A DNA stretch of 39,353 bases from Acidobacteriota bacterium (GCA_021790655.1 JAJYGR010000205.1:1-39353), one strand, 5' to 3'. Positions 16,342-27,072 are shown, counted from the first letter of the stretch. A program made the numbers and translations. Notes: a model not told the origin generated them from the sequence alone.

Positions 16342-18264
16342 CTAATTTACCCGGCCCCCTAGCTCAACCGGGTTGATTTGTTCCTGGCTCTTTGCGGCCA
16401 GCAGCACAGTGAAAGCTTTCTTATTAGGGGTGTCCATCATGCCTGGCTGCTGATACTCAGGTACAATTTCCTTCACCTTCTGCCGGATCGAAACAGCACC
16501 CGCATCCAGAAGTTTCGCCAGTTGTTGGAGTTGAGTTTTCAGTTTCGGCCAGCTCACGATTCTACCTTTGGCCACGCGCAGTCCATCGATCGATGTAGGC
16601 ACCATTCCTTCATCGTCGTAGAACAACTCCTCGTATAGCTTCTCGCCTGGTCGCAATCCTGTGTAATGGATTGGTATGTTCGCTTCTGACTTACCGGTAA
16701 GACGCATGAGCATCTTGGCCAGATCGACAATTTTGATGGGTTCTCCCATGTTCAGGACATAGATCTCTCCATCCCCCCCCAAAACAGAGGCTTGAAGAAC
16801 CAGAGATACGGCCTCGCTAATGGCCATAAAGAACCTTGTCATTTCAGGATGCGTAATGGTTATGGCATTCCCTCGTGCTATCTGAGACTTAAAAGTTGGA
16901 ACAACGCTGCCTTGAGAACCCAGCACGTTACCGAAGCGTACAGAAATGGATTTCAATGTGTTGGATGGACGCGAGGCGACTAGTAGCTCACCTATACGCT
17001 TCGTGCAGCCCATAAAGCTCGATGGGTTCACTGCTTTGTCGGAGGAAATCAGGACAAAGCGATCACAGCCAGCTTCCTCTGCAATCTCCAATAGTTTCCA
17101 GAGGGCAATCACGTTGTTCCGGGTGGCTTCTGCGACGTTGGCCTCGACAAGAGGTACATGCTTGTAGGCTGCGGCATGGAATATCACCTGCACTTGGTTC
17201 TCGGTAAGCACTTTTTTCATGGTGCCTGTATTTGCTGCGTCGGCCATCCAGAGGTGGAACTTCTTTTCCGAAGATGCATCAGTCAAAGCCTCCAGGCTTT
17301 CGCCGAGATGGAACAGAGCGGTCTCATCTCGGTCGATGCAGATGAGTTTTTCTGGACCGCATTGTAGAATCTGGCGACAAAGTTCAGAGCCGATGGAACC
17401 TGCAGCTCCAGTTACCATAACGACCTTATCTGCAAGGTACTCGATCACAGGCGCCAAGTCGAGTTCAACCTTATCGCGACCTATAAGGTCATCCACGTCC
17501 GTATCTTTGAAGGTGTTCACCGACATTCGTCCCGATAGTATGTCGCTGAGAGACGGGACGCTACGAAATTTTACTTTTGTATCGGAGCATATCTGCACGA
17601 TGCGGTTCAATTGTGTTTTTGTCGCAGACGGAACTGCAATCAGTACTTCGTGAATGTCATAGCGCGGCACAAACGAAGGAAGTTGGTCTATAGAACCGAG
17701 TACAGCAATGCCGTGTACGCTGGTACCGTGTTTATTGCGGTCGTCATCCACGAACCCTACAAGCTGAAACCCGGTGTTCGATCCACGGAGCTCCTTGGCA
17801 AGCATGTGACCCGCGAACCCAGCGCCAACGACAATTGCCCGGACGGACTTGTCATTGCCAGGTCGATTGGTTCTTACGCGATTAAACAGAAGCACTACAG
17901 CGGCCCGCAAAGCAACAAGGAAGGATGTCGTAAAAATCAGCTCAATGATGTAGATGGAAAGCGGGAACGCCTTGTTCGCCAAAACGCCACGTTCGATGGC
18001 CATGAAAATCATCGATCCAGCGATTGTCGCTTGTAATACCCGCACCAGATCGGTCGGCCCCGAGTATCTCCAATAGCCGTGCAGTGAATGGAACAGGTAG
18101 AGGCCGATGAGCCGTGCAACCAGCAGCAGCGGTATGGCTGGCCACAGAACCGCTGTGTAGCGGAAGTGGAATTCAAACCGGACCAGCCAAGACAGGATTA
18201 ACGATGCAAGTATTGCGCCTGCTTGAACGGTTACAGGCTTCCAATACCTTTTAAGACGATGCAT
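16342..18264 (-). CDS. polysaccharide biosynthesis NDP-sugar 4,6-dehydratase, large membrane form (CapD/WbpM/PglF-like)
   Basis: Four N-terminal TM segments, Rossmann 'GAGFAG' domain, 'VTGAAGSIGSELCRQIL', 'LISSDKAVNPSSFMGCTKR' (Met replacing Tyr, as in WbpM/PglF). Confidence 0.92.
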   Translation of the reverse strand: MHRLKRYWKPVTVQAGAILASLILSWLVRFEFHFRYTAVLWPAIPLLLVARLIGLYLFHSLHGYWRYSGPTDLVRVLQATIAGSMIFMAIERGVLANKAFPLSIYIIELIFTTSFLVALRAAVVLLFNRVRTNRPGNDKSVRAIVVGAGFAGHMLAKELRGSNTGFQLVGFVDDDRNKHGTSVHGIAVLGSIDQLPSFVPRYDIHEVLIAVPSATKTQLNRIVQICSDTKVKFRSVPSLSDILSGRMSVNTFKDTDVDDLIGRDKVELDLAPVIEYLADKVVMVTGAAGSIGSELCRQILQCGPEKLICIDRDETALFHLGESLEALTDASSEKKFHLWMADAANTGTMKKVLTENQVQVIFHAAAYKHVPLVEANVAEATRNNVIALWKLLEIAEEAGCDRFVLISSDKAVNPSSFMGCTKRIGELLVASRPSNTLKSISVRFGNVLGSQGSVVPTFKSQIARGNAITITHPEMTRFFMAISEAVSLVLQASVLGGDGEIYVLNMGEPIKIVDLAKMLMRLTGKSEANIPIHYTGLRPGEKLYEELFYDDEGMVPTSIDGLRVAKGRIVSWPKLKTQLQQLAKLLDAGAVSIRQKVKEIVPEYQQPGMMDTPNKKAFTVLLAAKSQEQINPVELGGRVN

Positions 18265-18336
18265 ATTTCTCCATTTTCCCTTCCCGAGACAGCGAAGCTT
18301 AACTGTCGGGAGTTCAAAGAGAAATTAAACGCAAGG

Positions 18337-19542
18337 CTATAATATCCTTTTGACGGTGTCAACAGTGTATTGGAGCGAAGACTCTGAAAGGGTTGGGTGG
18401 ACCAGGAACATGAGGCTTGTCTCCCCGAGTTCCTTCGCCACTGGTCGGGGCGGATGCTCCCATCCAGAGTTCTTGAAGGCCTTTTCCTCATAGATTTCGC
18501 TGCAACTGCCGACCATACAGGGTACACCTGCATTACAGATTTCCAACATGATTCTGTCGCGCGACCACCCGGATCGCAGCCTTTCTGGGCGAATAAAGGT
18601 GTAAAACTTGTAGTAAGAATGCCCGATCGAGGGATCTGGAAGAGGGACACGCAAGCCTGGAAGCTCAGCGAAAGCTTCGCTGAGCATTTTGGCATTCTGT
18701 CGGCGTTTGGCAACCCATGCAGGCAACTTTCGCAGCGCAACTCGTCCGATTGCGGCTTGCATTTCGGTCATACGCCAATTGGTTCCGAATGATTCATGGA
18801 GCCAACGGACGCCGGGCTTGTGATGACGGTTGTACACAGCCTCGTAGCTCTTGCCATGATCTTTGTAGGCCCAGGCAGCCTTCCAGAGCGTCTCATCGTT
18901 CATCGCCAATAGGCCACCCTCACCGCCTGTGGTGATGATCTTGTCTTGGCAGAACGAGAATGCAGCAACATCTCCCATCGAGCCAACCGGGTGTCCCTTG
19001 TACGTGGCTCCGTTTGCTTGGGCGCAGTCCTCAATCACTTTTAAGTCATGGGCTTTTGCCAGATCGAGGATTGGATCCATATCACACGGCCATCCGGCTA
19101 GGTGGACAACGATAATTGCCTTGGTTCGGGGAGTCAGAACAGCACGGATGGTATCGACAGTCACGTTCTGACTGTCTCTGTCGACATCCGCCATGACCGG
19201 GCGCGCGCCGACACTTACGGCGCAACTTGCCGATGCAATAAAAGTACGGCTCGATGTGACGACTTCATCTCCGGGGCCGATATTGAGGGCTCGCAGAGCG
19301 AGTTCCAGTGCAACAGTACCATTCGCCAAAGCAATGGCATGTTTCACCCCGATAGACTCGGCATACTCGTGCTCAAATTTTCGACACTCTTTACCAGTCC
19401 AGTAATTGACCTTTCCAGACTCCAGGACTCTGCAAACTGCTTCAATCTCATCTTTCTCGAAGAAGGGCCACGGCGCAAAGCTGCATGCCGCCACAGTGGC
19501 ATCAAGAGCTGCTGTCGTTTCTGTAGTTACCCCAGTGTGCAT
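18337..19542 (-). CDS. DegT/DnrJ/EryC1/StrS sugar aminotransferase
   Basis: 'VALELALRALNIGPGDEVVTSSRTFIASASC', PLP-Lys region 'AFSFCQDKIITTGGEGGLL'. Confidence 0.93.
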   Translation of the reverse strand: MHTGVTTETTAALDATVAACSFAPWPFFEKDEIEAVCRVLESGKVNYWTGKECRKFEHEYAESIGVKHAIALANGTVALELALRALNIGPGDEVVTSSRTFIASASCAVSVGARPVMADVDRDSQNVTVDTIRAVLTPRTKAIIVVHLAGWPCDMDPILDLAKAHDLKVIEDCAQANGATYKGHPVGSMGDVAAFSFCQDKIITTGGEGGLLAMNDETLWKAAWAYKDHGKSYEAVYNRHHKPGVRWLHESFGTNWRMTEMQAAIGRVALRKLPAWVAKRRQNAKMLSEAFAELPGLRVPLPDPSIGHSYYKFYTFIRPERLRSGWSRDRIMLEICNAGVPCMVGSCSEIYEEKAFKNSGWEHPPRPVAKELGETSLMFLVHPTLSESSLQYTVDTVKRIL

Positions 19543-19544
19543 CT

Positions 19545-20201
19545 TTATGCATTCCTCACAATCGGCTTTGCAGGAATTCCGGCCACCGTTGTCATCGGTT
19601 CTACGTCTTTATTGACAACCGCTCCTGCACCTATAGTCGCGTTCTCCCCAATCGTAAGGTATTGTAAGACTTGGGCACCCGTTCCAACCAACACACCTTT
19701 GCCAATCTGGACGCCACCAGAGATATTTGCGGCGCGGTAGAGGGCACTTCCCGCTCCAATTCGTGCCTCGTGCCCGATTGTGCATGACAAATCCACCATC
19801 GAAAACGCTCCAAACACAACATTCACAGTGGCAATCACGCCAGCACAAAGGATAACGCCTTCTTCCAACTTACAAGTCTCTGCATCGAATCGCACAGAAG
19901 GATGCACGATGGCTGGCCATTCCATGTTAGGAAAGCGGCATTTCAGTTCCTCTGCGACTCTTAAGCGAGCTGGGGGGGTACCGATCCCGATAGCCAGTGC
20001 ATCGATGTGGTTGGCATCCAGCCAGTCGATTTCGCCCAGTACCTCACTGTCGCGCGATCCAAGCTTCCCACGATCGCTCACCAGAAAACCTGCAACCTCA
20101 AAAGGCTCGCATTGTTGCTTGGGATCAGCGGCGATCTCGGACAATAGCCAACGGACTTCTCGTGCAAATCCGCCAGCGCCAATAATTGCAATACGCCTCA
20201 T
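19545..20201 (-). CDS. PglD/NeuD-like sugar O/N-acetyltransferase
   Basis: 'RRIAIIGAGGFAREVRWLL' N-terminus and left-handed beta-helix hexapeptide repeats. Confidence 0.9.
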   Translation of the reverse strand: MRRIAIIGAGGFAREVRWLLSEIAADPKQQCEPFEVAGFLVSDRGKLGSRDSEVLGEIDWLDANHIDALAIGIGTPPARLRVAEELKCRFPNMEWPAIVHPSVRFDAETCKLEEGVILCAGVIATVNVVFGAFSMVDLSCTIGHEARIGAGSALYRAANISGGVQIGKGVLVGTGAQVLQYLTIGENATIGAGAVVNKDVEPMTTVAGIPAKPIVRNA

Positions 20202-22057
20202 TTGCGTTCCTTTTGTAGTTCAGATGAAGCGGAGATGAATTCCGTCCCACTCATACTGTGGCTGTTACCCATAAACTCGGGCATTGTGACGTGATTTGTA
20301 TTGGAGATTCCGTGGCGAAGCAACACCTTCCCAATCGTCAAGAAGAGAATTTTAATATCCAGCCATAAACTCCAGTGATCTACGTACCACACATCATATT
20401 CGAACTTCTTGCTCCACGCGATTGTATTTCGGCCATTCACTTGCGCCCACCCTGTAATTCCTGGTAGCACTTCGTGCCTGCGCGCTTGCTCCGGGGTGTA
20501 GCGATCAAGGTACTGCGTCAGCAGCGGACGAGGGCCGACGAGACTCATGTCACCCTTCCACACGTTCCACAATTGTGGGATCTCATCGATGCTTAAAGCG
20601 CGGAGCATACGCCCCAACCTCGTGAGCCGCTGTTCGTCCGGCAACAATTCGCCGTTAGAGTCGCAGGTGTCATTCATGGTGCGAAACTTGTAAAGCGTGA
20701 ACGTCTTTCCGTGAATGCCAGGACGAAGCTGTTTGAATAGCGCAGGCGCGCCGAGCCTATAGCGGATGAGGAGAGCTGCGGACGCCCACACTGGGAAACT
20801 AAGTATCAGCAAAATTGACGCTGTGATTCGATCAAAAGTATACTTTACGAATTTTCTCCATCCCCGCTGTTTGGTTGCAACAAATTCTCGCAGGAGCTTC
20901 GAATAATCCGCCAACATCGCCTCCCAAACGATTTCGCGCCGGAAGTTTTGAGTTACCCAGTCGCTCCCTGCGCGTCCCATGCGCTTTCGCAAATCGGGGT
21001 CATCAAGAAGCCTACCGATTGCACTTTGTAGTTGATCGACATCGCCGACAGGAACCACAAATCCAGTGACTCCGTTGATTACAGAATCGATTGCACCGGT
21101 AGCGTTGCTCGCCACAACCGGGACCTCGGCAACCTGGGCCTCAAGCGGAACCCCGGGGAACCCTTCACGGCGCGATGGAAAGACCAAAACATCCATCATG
21201 GAGTAATAGGGGGCGACATCGCTGACAAATCCTGTCTGGATGACGTTGGGATCAGAGTCTATCGAAGAACGCAGGTCATTAGGTACTGGATCCCCAGATT
21301 CATAATCACCCACCATAAGCAACCTCAAATCCGGATTGTCTGCTTTCAGGCAGATAAACGCGCGATACAGTTCCTCAACACCTTTATCGCGGGTAAAACG
21401 TCCTACAAATCCGACTACCCGCGCCTCCGCCGGAATTCCTAATGCCGAACGTAAGCTCTCTGCTTTTGTGCTGTACTTGCTCAAGGAGGTGAAACGCGGG
21501 ATGTCTATCCCATTCGATGTCCCATTTCCCACGACGCACGTCTTGCGAGGCCGTGCGATTCCGAGATCCGTCACATTCCTTTGAAGACTATGGCTTACAC
21601 AGCGGACGCTATCTGCCAGTTTGCAACTAATTCTTTCTGTCAACAACAATAGCCAACGCTTCCATCCAGATGTGGTTTCTAACCGAAGTCCACGTAATGT
21701 ATAGATCACACAGGGAACACCCGCTATCTTGGCAGCGAGCGTACCAAGCAGCCCGGCCTTGGGGGTGCCGACGTTCACAATATCTGGACGCAGCCTCCGG
21801 AAGAGCCTCCAGAGCGCCCATAACGAGCGCATGTCCCGCAGAGGAGAAATCTCCCTCTCCATGGGTATCGCCCACGTCTCAAGGCCGGTGTTTTTCATAC
21901 TCGTCAGCTCAGACCCAGGGCTGGATACCATTGTTACATCAAATCCGTGTTCCGCAAGATAGGGAAGCTGACCTTCAAAGAATTTCGTACTCATGGCAAC
22001 CGTGACCACGCAAACGAGTCTCGGCTTCCTGCCAAGTATTGCAGAGACATTTTGCAT
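20198..22057 (-). CDS. bifunctional protein: GT4 glycosyltransferase fused to PglC-type phosphoglycosyltransferase
   Basis: N-terminal GT4 (VNVGTPKAGLLGTLAAKIAGVPCVIYTLRG; EGFPGVPLE motif); C-terminal sugar transferase (FTLYKFRTM; LSIDEIPQLWNVWKGDMSLVGPRPLL). Start set at Met (MQNVSAILGRKPRLVC); the track extends it to 22282. Confidence 0.9.
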   Translation of the reverse strand: MQNVSAILGRKPRLVCVVTVAMSTKFFEGQLPYLAEHGFDVTMVSSPGSELTSMKNTGLETWAIPMEREISPLRDMRSLWALWRLFRRLRPDIVNVGTPKAGLLGTLAAKIAGVPCVIYTLRGLRLETTSGWKRWLLLLTERISCKLADSVRCVSHSLQRNVTDLGIARPRKTCVVGNGTSNGIDIPRFTSLSKYSTKAESLRSALGIPAEARVVGFVGRFTRDKGVEELYRAFICLKADNPDLRLLMVGDYESGDPVPNDLRSSIDSDPNVIQTGFVSDVAPYYSMMDVLVFPSRREGFPGVPLEAQVAEVPVVASNATGAIDSVINGVTGFVVPVGDVDQLQSAIGRLLDDPDLRKRMGRAGSDWVTQNFRREIVWEAMLADYSKLLREFVATKQRGWRKFVKYTFDRITASILLILSFPVWASAALLIRYRLGAPALFKQLRPGIHGKTFTLYKFRTMNDTCDSNGELLPDEQRLTRLGRMLRALSIDEIPQLWNVWKGDMSLVGPRPLLTQYLDRYTPEQARRHEVLPGITGWAQVNGRNTIAWSKKFEYDVWYVDHWSLWLDIKILFLTIGKVLLRHGISNTNHVTMPEFMGNSHSMSGTEFISASSELQKERK

Positions 22058-22152
22058 AGTGGGATCACTCAGAGTATCGACTGACTCTAGATCGGAGCAA
22101 TATTTTTCCTGGTTAGGAATAAAAATCTCCACGCCGCTGATTCTATTGGAAT

Positions 22153-24141
22153 TTACAAAACTTGTAAGGAACATTTGCCGGGTTGGGATACATCCTCTGC
22201 GATCTCTAACCACGCTTGAAACATCAACACATCCCACAAGGGATATTGCAAATTCCGATGGCCCGACAGATGCTCTTCCCACTTTTGCCGAATCGGCAAG
22301 GGATTGAAAAATCCCTCCTGCCGCAAGCGCGATTCGTTCAATAAACCTTCCGCCCAGTCCCGCAACGGCCCACGCAACCAGGAATCAATCGGCACGCCAA
22401 AACCCATCTTCGGACGCTCCATGAGTTCCTTGGGAACATACTTATAGAGCACCTGCCGCAGAAGCCACTTTCCCTGGCTCTCTCGAATCTTCATCGACAT
22501 CGGTAAATGCCAGGCAAACTGCACCACGCGATGGTCGAGAAAAGGTACGCGGGTTTCCAGGCTCACCCCCATTGCCGCTCGATCCACCTTGACCAGGATG
22601 TCGTCTGGCAAATAACTTATGGCATCCAGATACATCATGTGTTGCTCGAACTCATGAATGGTTGGCCAGTTGGCGCGGGACGTCAACGCGGTGGACGGCT
22701 CGATGGCTCCGATGACAACATCAGCAGGCTGTTTCCAGTGCGACACTAGACCCCGATAGATATCCTCCGGACTGCCACCTCCTGCCAGAAGATCTGCCAG
22801 TTTGTGGGCCTTGTCCCCAGGGAGGGCCATGCGCAGTCGTGATGGCAGGAACCCTGAAACCGGACTATACAGCCGGTTCCATGCACGAGGTGAGAATGCA
22901 CTCAAGCCTGCCGCCGCAAGCTTGCGCAAAGCAGGTGGAATGCGCCCCATCCGGGAGATGGAAGAAGCCCACGAGTAACGATTGTAGCCACCAAATAACT
23001 CATCCCCAGCATCCCCCGACAAGGACACGGTAACGTGCTGCTTCGCCAGTTGCGAGACCAGAAAGGTTGGAATCTGTGACGAGTCAGAAAATGGCTCATC
23101 GTATAGCGTTGGCAATCGCGGGATGACGTTCATGGCGTCATTCGGTGTAACATACAGCTCCGTGTGCTCTGTTCCCAGATGCCGCGCCACCGCCTTGGCG
23201 TGTTCCGCTTCGTTATAGCCCTGCTGATGCGATCCGATGGTGAAGGTCTTCACCGGCTGGTTGGATTGAGTCTGCATCAACGCCACAATTGTCGAGGAAT
23301 CGATCCCGCCTGATAAGAATGCTCCCAGCGGCACGTCGGCGATCATTTGTAGGCCGATGGCCTCCAGCAAATGCGTTTCCAGTGCCGTAACGGCTTCCGA
23401 TTCGCTGCCACTGAACGGCTGCGCTTGCCCCTGCTCGACCACCTCGCGCAGCGACCAGTAGGGCGTCGGCCCACCATCCCTCTGGCCTGGCAGGAGCTTC
23501 AGGTACGTTCCCGGTAATAGCTTGCTGAGGCCCTTATAAATGGAATACGGGGCGGGTATGCAGTTGTGGCGCAGCAGCAGAGTGATCGCGTTCCGGTCAA
23601 TCTCGCCACGAAACGCCGGATGCGCCCGGAGCGCCTTAAGTTCTGAGCCAAACAGGAAAACGTCATTCTGCCAGCCGTAATAGAGCGGCTTTTCGCCCAT
23701 GCGGTCACGTGCAAGATACAGCGTCCGCTCCGCCCGGTCCCACAGCGCAACGGCAAACATCCCCACGGTTTTCTTCAGTGTGGCTTCTACTCCCCACGCC
23801 TCAAACCCCGCCAGCAGCGTTTCCGTGTCCGAATGTCCACGCCACGCGATATTTCCTTCGCGCTCCAGTTCACTGCGCAATTGCAGGTAGTTATAGATTT
23901 CCCCGTTGAATACGATCACGTAGCGCCCGGACGCCGACACCATCGGCTGATGCCCAGCAGGGGAAAGATCCAATATGGACAGTCGCCGAAATGCAAATGC
24001 CATGCCCGCTTCCGCGTCAACCCAAACGCCGGAGTCGTCTGGACCACGATGGGCGATTCGCTGCGCCATGGCGGTTGCCGTCGCCTTTGCGTCCGAAGCA
24101 GAAAATCCGCCAGCCTTCCAGAAACCGGTCAATCCGCACAT
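22153..24141 (-). CDS. asnB: asparagine synthase (glutamine-hydrolyzing)
   Basis: 'MCGLTGFWKAGGF' Ntn-type Cys start (track extends to 24186), 'LSIIDLSPAGHQPM'-like and 'FLSGGIDSSTIVALMQ' motifs; exopolysaccharide-associated subtype by context. Confidence 0.93.
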   Translation of the reverse strand: MCGLTGFWKAGGFSASDAKATATAMAQRIAHRGPDDSGVWVDAEAGMAFAFRRLSILDLSPAGHQPMVSASGRYVIVFNGEIYNYLQLRSELEREGNIAWRGHSDTETLLAGFEAWGVEATLKKTVGMFAVALWDRAERTLYLARDRMGEKPLYYGWQNDVFLFGSELKALRAHPAFRGEIDRNAITLLLRHNCIPAPYSIYKGLSKLLPGTYLKLLPGQRDGGPTPYWSLREVVEQGQAQPFSGSESEAVTALETHLLEAIGLQMIADVPLGAFLSGGIDSSTIVALMQTQSNQPVKTFTIGSHQQGYNEAEHAKAVARHLGTEHTELYVTPNDAMNVIPRLPTLYDEPFSDSSQIPTFLVSQLAKQHVTVSLSGDAGDELFGGYNRYSWASSISRMGRIPPALRKLAAAGLSAFSPRAWNRLYSPVSGFLPSRLRMALPGDKAHKLADLLAGGGSPEDIYRGLVSHWKQPADVVIGAIEPSTALTSRANWPTIHEFEQHMMYLDAISYLPDDILVKVDRAAMGVSLETRVPFLDHRVVQFAWHLPMSMKIRESQGKWLLRQVLYKYVPKELMERPKMGFGVPIDSWLRGPLRDWAEGLLNESRLRQEGFFNPLPIRQKWEEHLSGHRNLQYPLWDVLMFQAWLEIAEDVSQPGKCSLQVL

Positions 24142-24362
24142 TGAATGTAGCCCTTTCGCTGATAACTGGCGGATTTCTTGGAGCATTGTAGAGCCGTTGA
24201 GAAATCTGAAATCTAAATTGATCTACCTTAACGTTCAACTGCCATACTGAATACAAGAGCTTTACACAATAAGTCTGAGACTTAATCAGAGCTTCCCTAG
24301 CGAGGAAAAGTCCTCCAGAACATTGCGACTATAATATGTGACCGTTACGAGGCCAATGCTCG

Positions 24363-25235
24363 TCACAGAGGAACCCTCTGACCAAGTCGATCAAAAATCG
24401 CATCCCAGATGGCTCGCACTATATATCTCGCCTTCGAAAACTTATCTTGCTCCGCCAGAAATATCCTGACCGCATCGTATACCATACGCTTCAAGTCTGC
24501 GATTACCCATTCTCGATCTTTATAGAAGTATCTTTTCATCAAGACAAGCCGATTCCGGGTGATGTAGTAGCGACGTTTCGCGCTGTGGTTGTTTGTCGAA
24601 AATGTTCGACCAAGAAATTTGTGCTCCGTGATTCGCCCCAGCGAGTGCACCAAAATCGCCCTTGGGCACTCAATCACCTTGAGCCCCGCTGCCCGCATTC
24701 GCAGACAATATTCGTGATCCACAGAGTCGATAAAAAAATCGTCTTCCATTGGACCAATCAAGCTGAATGTGTCGGCTTGGATCATCGATCCCGAGGTTAT
24801 GCAGACGACGACATCTCCGTTTGCTGATCTCAACGTAGAGAAAGCACTTCCCATCCCCGCATCCTCGTACCGAGGACACAGCATGCCTACTATGCCATGG
24901 ACTGCATCCTGGTAAGTGGAAAACATTTCTTCCACGTAGCCGTCGCGCATCCAGCTATCCTGATCAAGAGTCATGATCCAGGGGAAACCTTTCGAGATTG
25001 CGTAGCGAATGCCGATATTCAGCGCGGTTGCAATGCCGAGGTTTTTATGGTTGCGAATGACGGTGCATGCATCCAGCTTTTCCAGATCGTTTAGTACGCT
25101 GGATACATTGGCCTGCGGAGTATTGTCGACTACCACCACATGGGCCACTTGATTGAGAGATAGCTGAATGTTCTTTAGAACATCCAGCGACGGATTATAA
25201 GAAATTACGACAGCACAGACCAGAGAATTTCTCAT
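24363..25235 (-). CDS. GT2 glycosyltransferase (rhamnosyltransferase-like)
   Basis: 'CAVVISYNPSLDVLKNI...VVVVDNTPQ...NLGIATALNIGIRYAISKGFPWIMTLDQDS'. Confidence 0.9.
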   Translation of the reverse strand: MRNSLVCAVVISYNPSLDVLKNIQLSLNQVAHVVVVDNTPQANVSSVLNDLEKLDACTVIRNHKNLGIATALNIGIRYAISKGFPWIMTLDQDSWMRDGYVEEMFSTYQDAVHGIVGMLCPRYEDAGMGSAFSTLRSANGDVVVCITSGSMIQADTFSLIGPMEDDFFIDSVDHEYCLRMRAAGLKVIECPRAILVHSLGRITEHKFLGRTFSTNNHSAKRRYYITRNRLVLMKRYFYKDREWVIADLKRMVYDAVRIFLAEQDKFSKARYIVRAIWDAIFDRLGQRVPL

Positions 25236-25417
25236 TTTTTCAGCGTTATTGAGTCGGTACTCAAGAGTAAGACTGCTGTAGGATCTGACGTTACCACATT
25301 CTTCGTTTTATGGTCATTATTATAGGTGTCATTAAAAAGGGCCGGATCAATAAGAAAAAAATTAACGCAATGTCCCTTAATAAAAACTTCCATCCGTGCT
25401 CATAACGTTGATAGTTA

Positions 25418-25580
25418 TTAGTACTACAGTGTTACAAAAGCGAGGCGAATTCGCGGGCGCTGTGAAATCTCCAGCAAAACTGGATAATTTGACCATCCGC
25501 CCTGGCAAATGACGATTTAACACCTGCACGCAAGTGGCGCATTATCAGCTACATGTAGTTTTGTAACAATGTAGTACTAA
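25418..25580. mobile_element. candidate MITE: 163 bp gene-free element with 22 bp terminal inverted repeats (21/22 identity)
   Basis: TTAGTACTACAGTGTTACAAAA (25418-25439) versus TTTTGTAACAATGTAGTACTAA (25559-25580). Confidence 0.5.
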
Positions 25581-25590
25581 AAAAGTGTTC

Positions 25591-27072
25591 TTAATCTATG
25601 AGGCCTGGAACTCTTGCAATGGTTTTCTTTCTCCTCACCAGACTCGCTAGAAATTGAATAGCCTGACGGGTGCCCGGTTCGACATATATGGACCATACAC
25701 AGCCTGCAGCGAACAAAACACCAGCGGCGGCAATCCGGTATGCGAAATTAGCGCCTATAGTACGGGCAATGACGAGGGAAATCGTGATCCAAGTGACTAC
25801 TTTCAATAGTCTAATGGCACAGTCCCGGAGCATCCCCGCAAGTATGAAAAATGCAAAACTATCTACAATATTCCGAAATAACATGGCCCAAGCTGCGCCT
25901 TGTAATCCATCGTAATGCACTCCCAGCCACACGGATCCCAATAGAAATGGGGTTTCCGCCACATGGAGAAGAGCAACTGTACGCGGTCTGCCTTGCCCCT
26001 GTAGAAGAGCATACGGTATGAAGGCCATGCTGCTTGTCCATGTACTGAGCAACAATATCTCTCCGACGGGGCTGGACTGTATGGCAAAACCGTGGCCGAC
26101 CCAAACGACCATAAATGGATAAAGACCGAGCATGGTCAGCACCATGAGTGGAACGGTGAGTACAGACAGGGATGAGACGGCCCGGACCCCAAGGAGGTGT
26201 GCATCCCCAGCAGTTTGGCTGGAAAATCGCGGAAACAAAGAACGGGTCAGAGCCCCTGAAAACAGATGAATTCGTCGCACGAGTTGATACGGTACAGTGT
26301 ACAGAGTCACCGCCGGGACACCCAGGGCTGAACCAATGAGGAAACTGTCAAAGGATGAAAAGAGCGGGTCGAGCGCGCCGTTGACGGTGACCCAACCGCC
26401 ATATGTTAGAAGAGGCCTTACCTGCTCTCTGGCAAAACCGGCGGATCCTCGAAGAGGCAGAGTTTTGGCAACAGCGATCCACAGCGGCAAAGTAGAGGCC
26501 GCGCGCGACAAAATGGCGGCTGGGATCAGCCAACGTAGATCAGGTCCATGCCAATACGCGACTGCCAGCGGCGCAATGTTGAACATCATCGAGCCTGCGA
26601 CTTGAAGGACGTTGACGATTCCAAACTGCTCACTGCCTTCCAATGTTCCAGTAAGAACTCCGGAAACCGTCGCTAACGGCACAATTGTTGCTAACCAAGG
26701 CAGGGTGGAGAGCGCCTCCCGGCGCATGTCTGGAGGCATTTTGAAGAGATGGCCGAGAATGATCCCTGCTGCAAAATACAGGATGGCCCCGCCTGTTACA
26801 CCTAAGCTGGCATTCATCCCGACCGCCGTCCAGAAGACCCGTTCGCGCTCCACCGCCGGTGCATCTTTGAGCTGCGCGATGCGATTGGCCGTCGCGCGCG
26901 ACAACCCCAGGTCAAACAGGCCGAAATAGCCCAGCAACAGCCAGACAATGGTCAGAACGCCATAACGTGCCTCCCCGATGCGATGGAGATACAGCGGGAC
27001 GGTAACAAGGGCCACCGTCATGGGAATGATGCTTCCGGAGAGATTATAGAAAGTATGACGCTTAATGCTCAT
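25591..27072 (-). CDS. Wzx-like oligosaccharide flippase
   Basis: 493 aa polytopic protein with polysaccharide-flippase N-terminus ([51 protein letters not shown]). Confidence 0.9.
   Translation of the reverse strand: MSIKRHTFYNLSGSIIPMTVALVTVPLYLHRIGEARYGVLTIVWLLLGYFGLFDLGLSRATANRIAQLKDAPAVERERVFWTAVGMNASLGVTGGAILYFAAGIILGHLFKMPPDMRREALSTLPWLATIVPLATVSGVLTGTLEGSEQFGIVNVLQVAGSMMFNIAPLAVAYWHGPDLRWLIPAAILSRAASTLPLWIAVAKTLPLRGSAGFAREQVRPLLTYGGWVTVNGALDPLFSSFDSFLIGSALGVPAVTLYTVPYQLVRRIHLFSGALTRSLFPRFSSQTAGDAHLLGVRAVSSLSVLTVPLMVLTMLGLYPFMVVWVGHGFAIQSSPVGEILLLSTWTSSMAFIPYALLQGQGRPRTVALLHVAETPFLLGSVWLGVHYDGLQGAAWAMLFRNIVDSFAFFILAGMLRDCAIRLLKVVTWITISLVIARTIGANFAYRIAAAGVLFAAGCVWSIYVEPGTRQAIQFLASLVRRKKTIARVPGLID

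Noticed and set aside
24336-24367. Possible hairpin TGTGAC...GTCACA at the 3' end of the GT2 gene
   Set aside because: Competes with an alternative short stem (ACGAG/CTCGT); too weak and ambiguous to call.
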